Source: Verrucomicrobiia bacterium
GTDB lineage: Bacteria; Verrucomicrobiota; Verrucomicrobiia; Palsa-1439
Assembly: GCA_035577545.1 (NCBI GenBank)
Contig: DATLVI010000026.1
Location: forward strand, 1 to 64,000
DNA length: 64,000 nucleotides
Direction: 5' to 3'
In this document: positions 62,906 to 64,000 of the stretch, piece after piece
Numbering within the stretch: position 1 is the stretch's first letter
How the letters are laid out: each line of letters starts with the position of its first letter
Translations under genes and position numbers: made by a program
Notes under the pieces: generated by a model
Told to the model about the DNA's origin: nothing
The model's input: the letters and a program-made list of their open reading frames with translations, nothing else
Database searches by the model: none

Positions 62906-64000
62906 ATGATCAACCAGAGCGGCGGAAGCCAGAACAGCGGGGAGCACCGGTCCGAGAGCGTCGACATCAAGGAGTACATCGTTGTCCTGCTCAAGCGGAA
63001 ATGGCTCGTCCTGATTTGTTTTTTGCTCAGCATGGCCGGCACCACCGCCTTTCTGTTCACGCGCCAGCCGATTTACCAGGCCAACGCGAAAATGCGCGTC
63101 ACCAACGCCGGCGGGTCGCTGCCAGTTTCCGAAGTGCTCCGCGAGGACGAGAGCCGTTTCTACGCAACCGAGATCGACATCCTCACGGGCCAGACCATGT
63201 TGCGGCGCGTCCAGCAACGGTTGCGGAAGACGACCGAGGAAATCCATGAGAATCTGTTCGATCTGAAGGTCCAGGTCGTCCGCGGTTCCTCCATTCTACA
63301 GGTCACGGTCGACAGTCCATCCACGGATTTCGCGAAGGACTTCGCTAACGCGCTTTGCGAGGAATACCTCCGATACCGTGACGAGCAGCGCTCCCAGAGT
63401 TCAGAGTCGGCGCTACTAATGTTGACGCGTGAGATCAACCGGCTGGGGCAGGAATTGAAGGGAACCCAGGAGCGATATGTTGAGTACGCGAAGGAGCACG
63501 ACTTGCCGCAGATGCAAGGGACCGAAGGTGTCTGGTGGCGCTCGTTCTACATGAACCTCGCGGATTTTGCGTCGCTCAAGGAACAACTGGCCCGGGCAAA
63601 GGCGGTGGCCAATGCCCTCGATAAGGATAATGCGGCGGCCGCGATAGCGCTCCTGGACCAATCCCAGCAGTCCCAGCAATATTCGGCAGCCCACGGAATA
63701 TCCGCCGAGACCAATCTGGCCGGCAGCGTGGCGCTGCCACCGGGGGGGTTGCTTGCGGAAGCGGACGGCACCAACTCACTCGGGATGTTGACAGGCACTG
63801 GAGACGGCGTCGAGCCGGCCGCGAAATTTCCATCAGATGCGACCACCAACGCGGATTCCCTCCTGGCCTCCGTGGGCAATCTCACGCTTGATGCCAGGAG
63901 AAACTCCGGCGACGCGAGCCTGGCGCAGTCCATTGCCTCGGTTGCCGCGGCTACCTCGGATCAGGTCCTGGTGCACACCTTGGTAGATCTCGAGCAGCGG
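62906..64000 (+). CDS. Wzz/Wzc-type chain-length determinant (3' end outside window)
   Basis: 365 codons are visible and the frame is open to the last base. The ATG at 62,906 begins 20 bases after the Wza-like stop. SVDIKEYIVVLLKRKW leads into a first helix (about residues 37-55), then the Wzz-type periplasmic region (YQANAKMRVTN, FYATEIDILTG) and a long coiled coil. An insertion rich in Ala, Ser, Gly and Gln (about residues 225-350) is unusual for the family. Whether a C-terminal tyrosine kinase domain is present cannot be seen. Confidence 0.83.
   Translation, partial: MINQSGGSQNSGEHRSESVDIKEYIVVLLKRKWLVLICFLLSMAGTTAFLFTRQPIYQANAKMRVTNAGGSLPVSEVLREDESRFYATEIDILTGQTMLRRVQQRLRKTTEEIHENLFDLKVQVVRGSSILQVTVDSPSTDFAKDFANALCEEYLRYRDEQRSQSSESALLMLTREINRLGQELKGTQERYVEYAKEHDLPQMQGTEGVWWRSFYMNLADFASLKEQLARAKAVANALDKDNAAAAIALLDQSQQSQQYSAAHGISAETNLAGSVALPPGGLLAEADGTNSLGMLTGTGDGVEPAAKFPSDATTNADSLLASVGNLTLDARRNSGDASLAQSIASVAAATSDQVLVHTLVDLEQR

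Overview
The window reads as a bacterial chromosome segment, GC-rich by eye, densely coded on both strands, and rich in start/stop overlaps of the ATGA or TGATG type. No rRNA, tRNA, IS element, phage gene or CRISPR array was seen. The best lineage clues are a GreA factor carried at the end of a ~720-residue protein, as in Chlamydia and relatives, and a 42-residue very basic protein of a kind I associate with Verrucomicrobiota. Together they suggest the PVC superphylum, probably Verrucomicrobiota, at moderate confidence. A lipopolysaccharide or exopolysaccharide locus with porins and Wza-type export indicates a two-membrane cell envelope.

Bases 1-32,700 are a surface-polysaccharide locus. It holds a glycoside hydrolase (cut by the left edge), a Wzx flippase, a GT-C membrane glycosyltransferase, GT2 and GT4 glycosyltransferases, an O-antigen ligase/polymerase-like protein, a DegT aminotransferase, a UDP-GlcNAc 2-epimerase and a WecG/TagA/CpsF transferase. 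Decoration enzymes are unusually many: five SAM methyltransferases (one FkbM type), two NodU/CmcH-type carbamoyltransferases, an acyltransferase-3 and an MBOAT/SGNH pair. Two coupled cassettes stand out: DUF362 - CapK-like ligase - two-domain oxidoreductase (21.4-26.1 kb), and SGNH hydrolase - SxtJ-like - carbamoyltransferase - SxtK/DUF5989-like (26.2-29.8 kb). A decayed copy of the wzx 5' end lies just upstream of the intact wzx.

Bases 32,700-53,200 are mostly general genes: a membrane-anchored TPR protein, an alginate-export-type porin with two good promoters and a strong terminator, a Nudix hydrolase, a 2Fe-2S ferredoxin, a degenerate metallo-beta-lactamase-fold protein coupled to the 42-residue basic protein, an aldo/keto reductase, small envelope proteins, DUF1802 and FHA proteins, DJ-1/PfpI, ThiD, ComEC (with an altered metal site), NagA, a NAD(P)-binding epimerase-like protein, an EF-G paralogue, and a YtrA-type GntR/ABC transporter operon with a perfect palindromic operator over its -10 box.

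Bases 53,300-64,000 return to glycan work. A 908-residue protein joins a clan GH-A hydrolase with intact-looking catalytic glutamates to a membrane GT2 synthase. It is followed by two tandem paralogous GT-B-like proteins, a multi-membrane-spanning protein, the long GreA protein, and a Wza-type export lipoprotein followed by a Wzz/Wzc-type chain-length protein cut by the right edge. The Wza/Wzz pair suggests that another polysaccharide export locus continues to the right.
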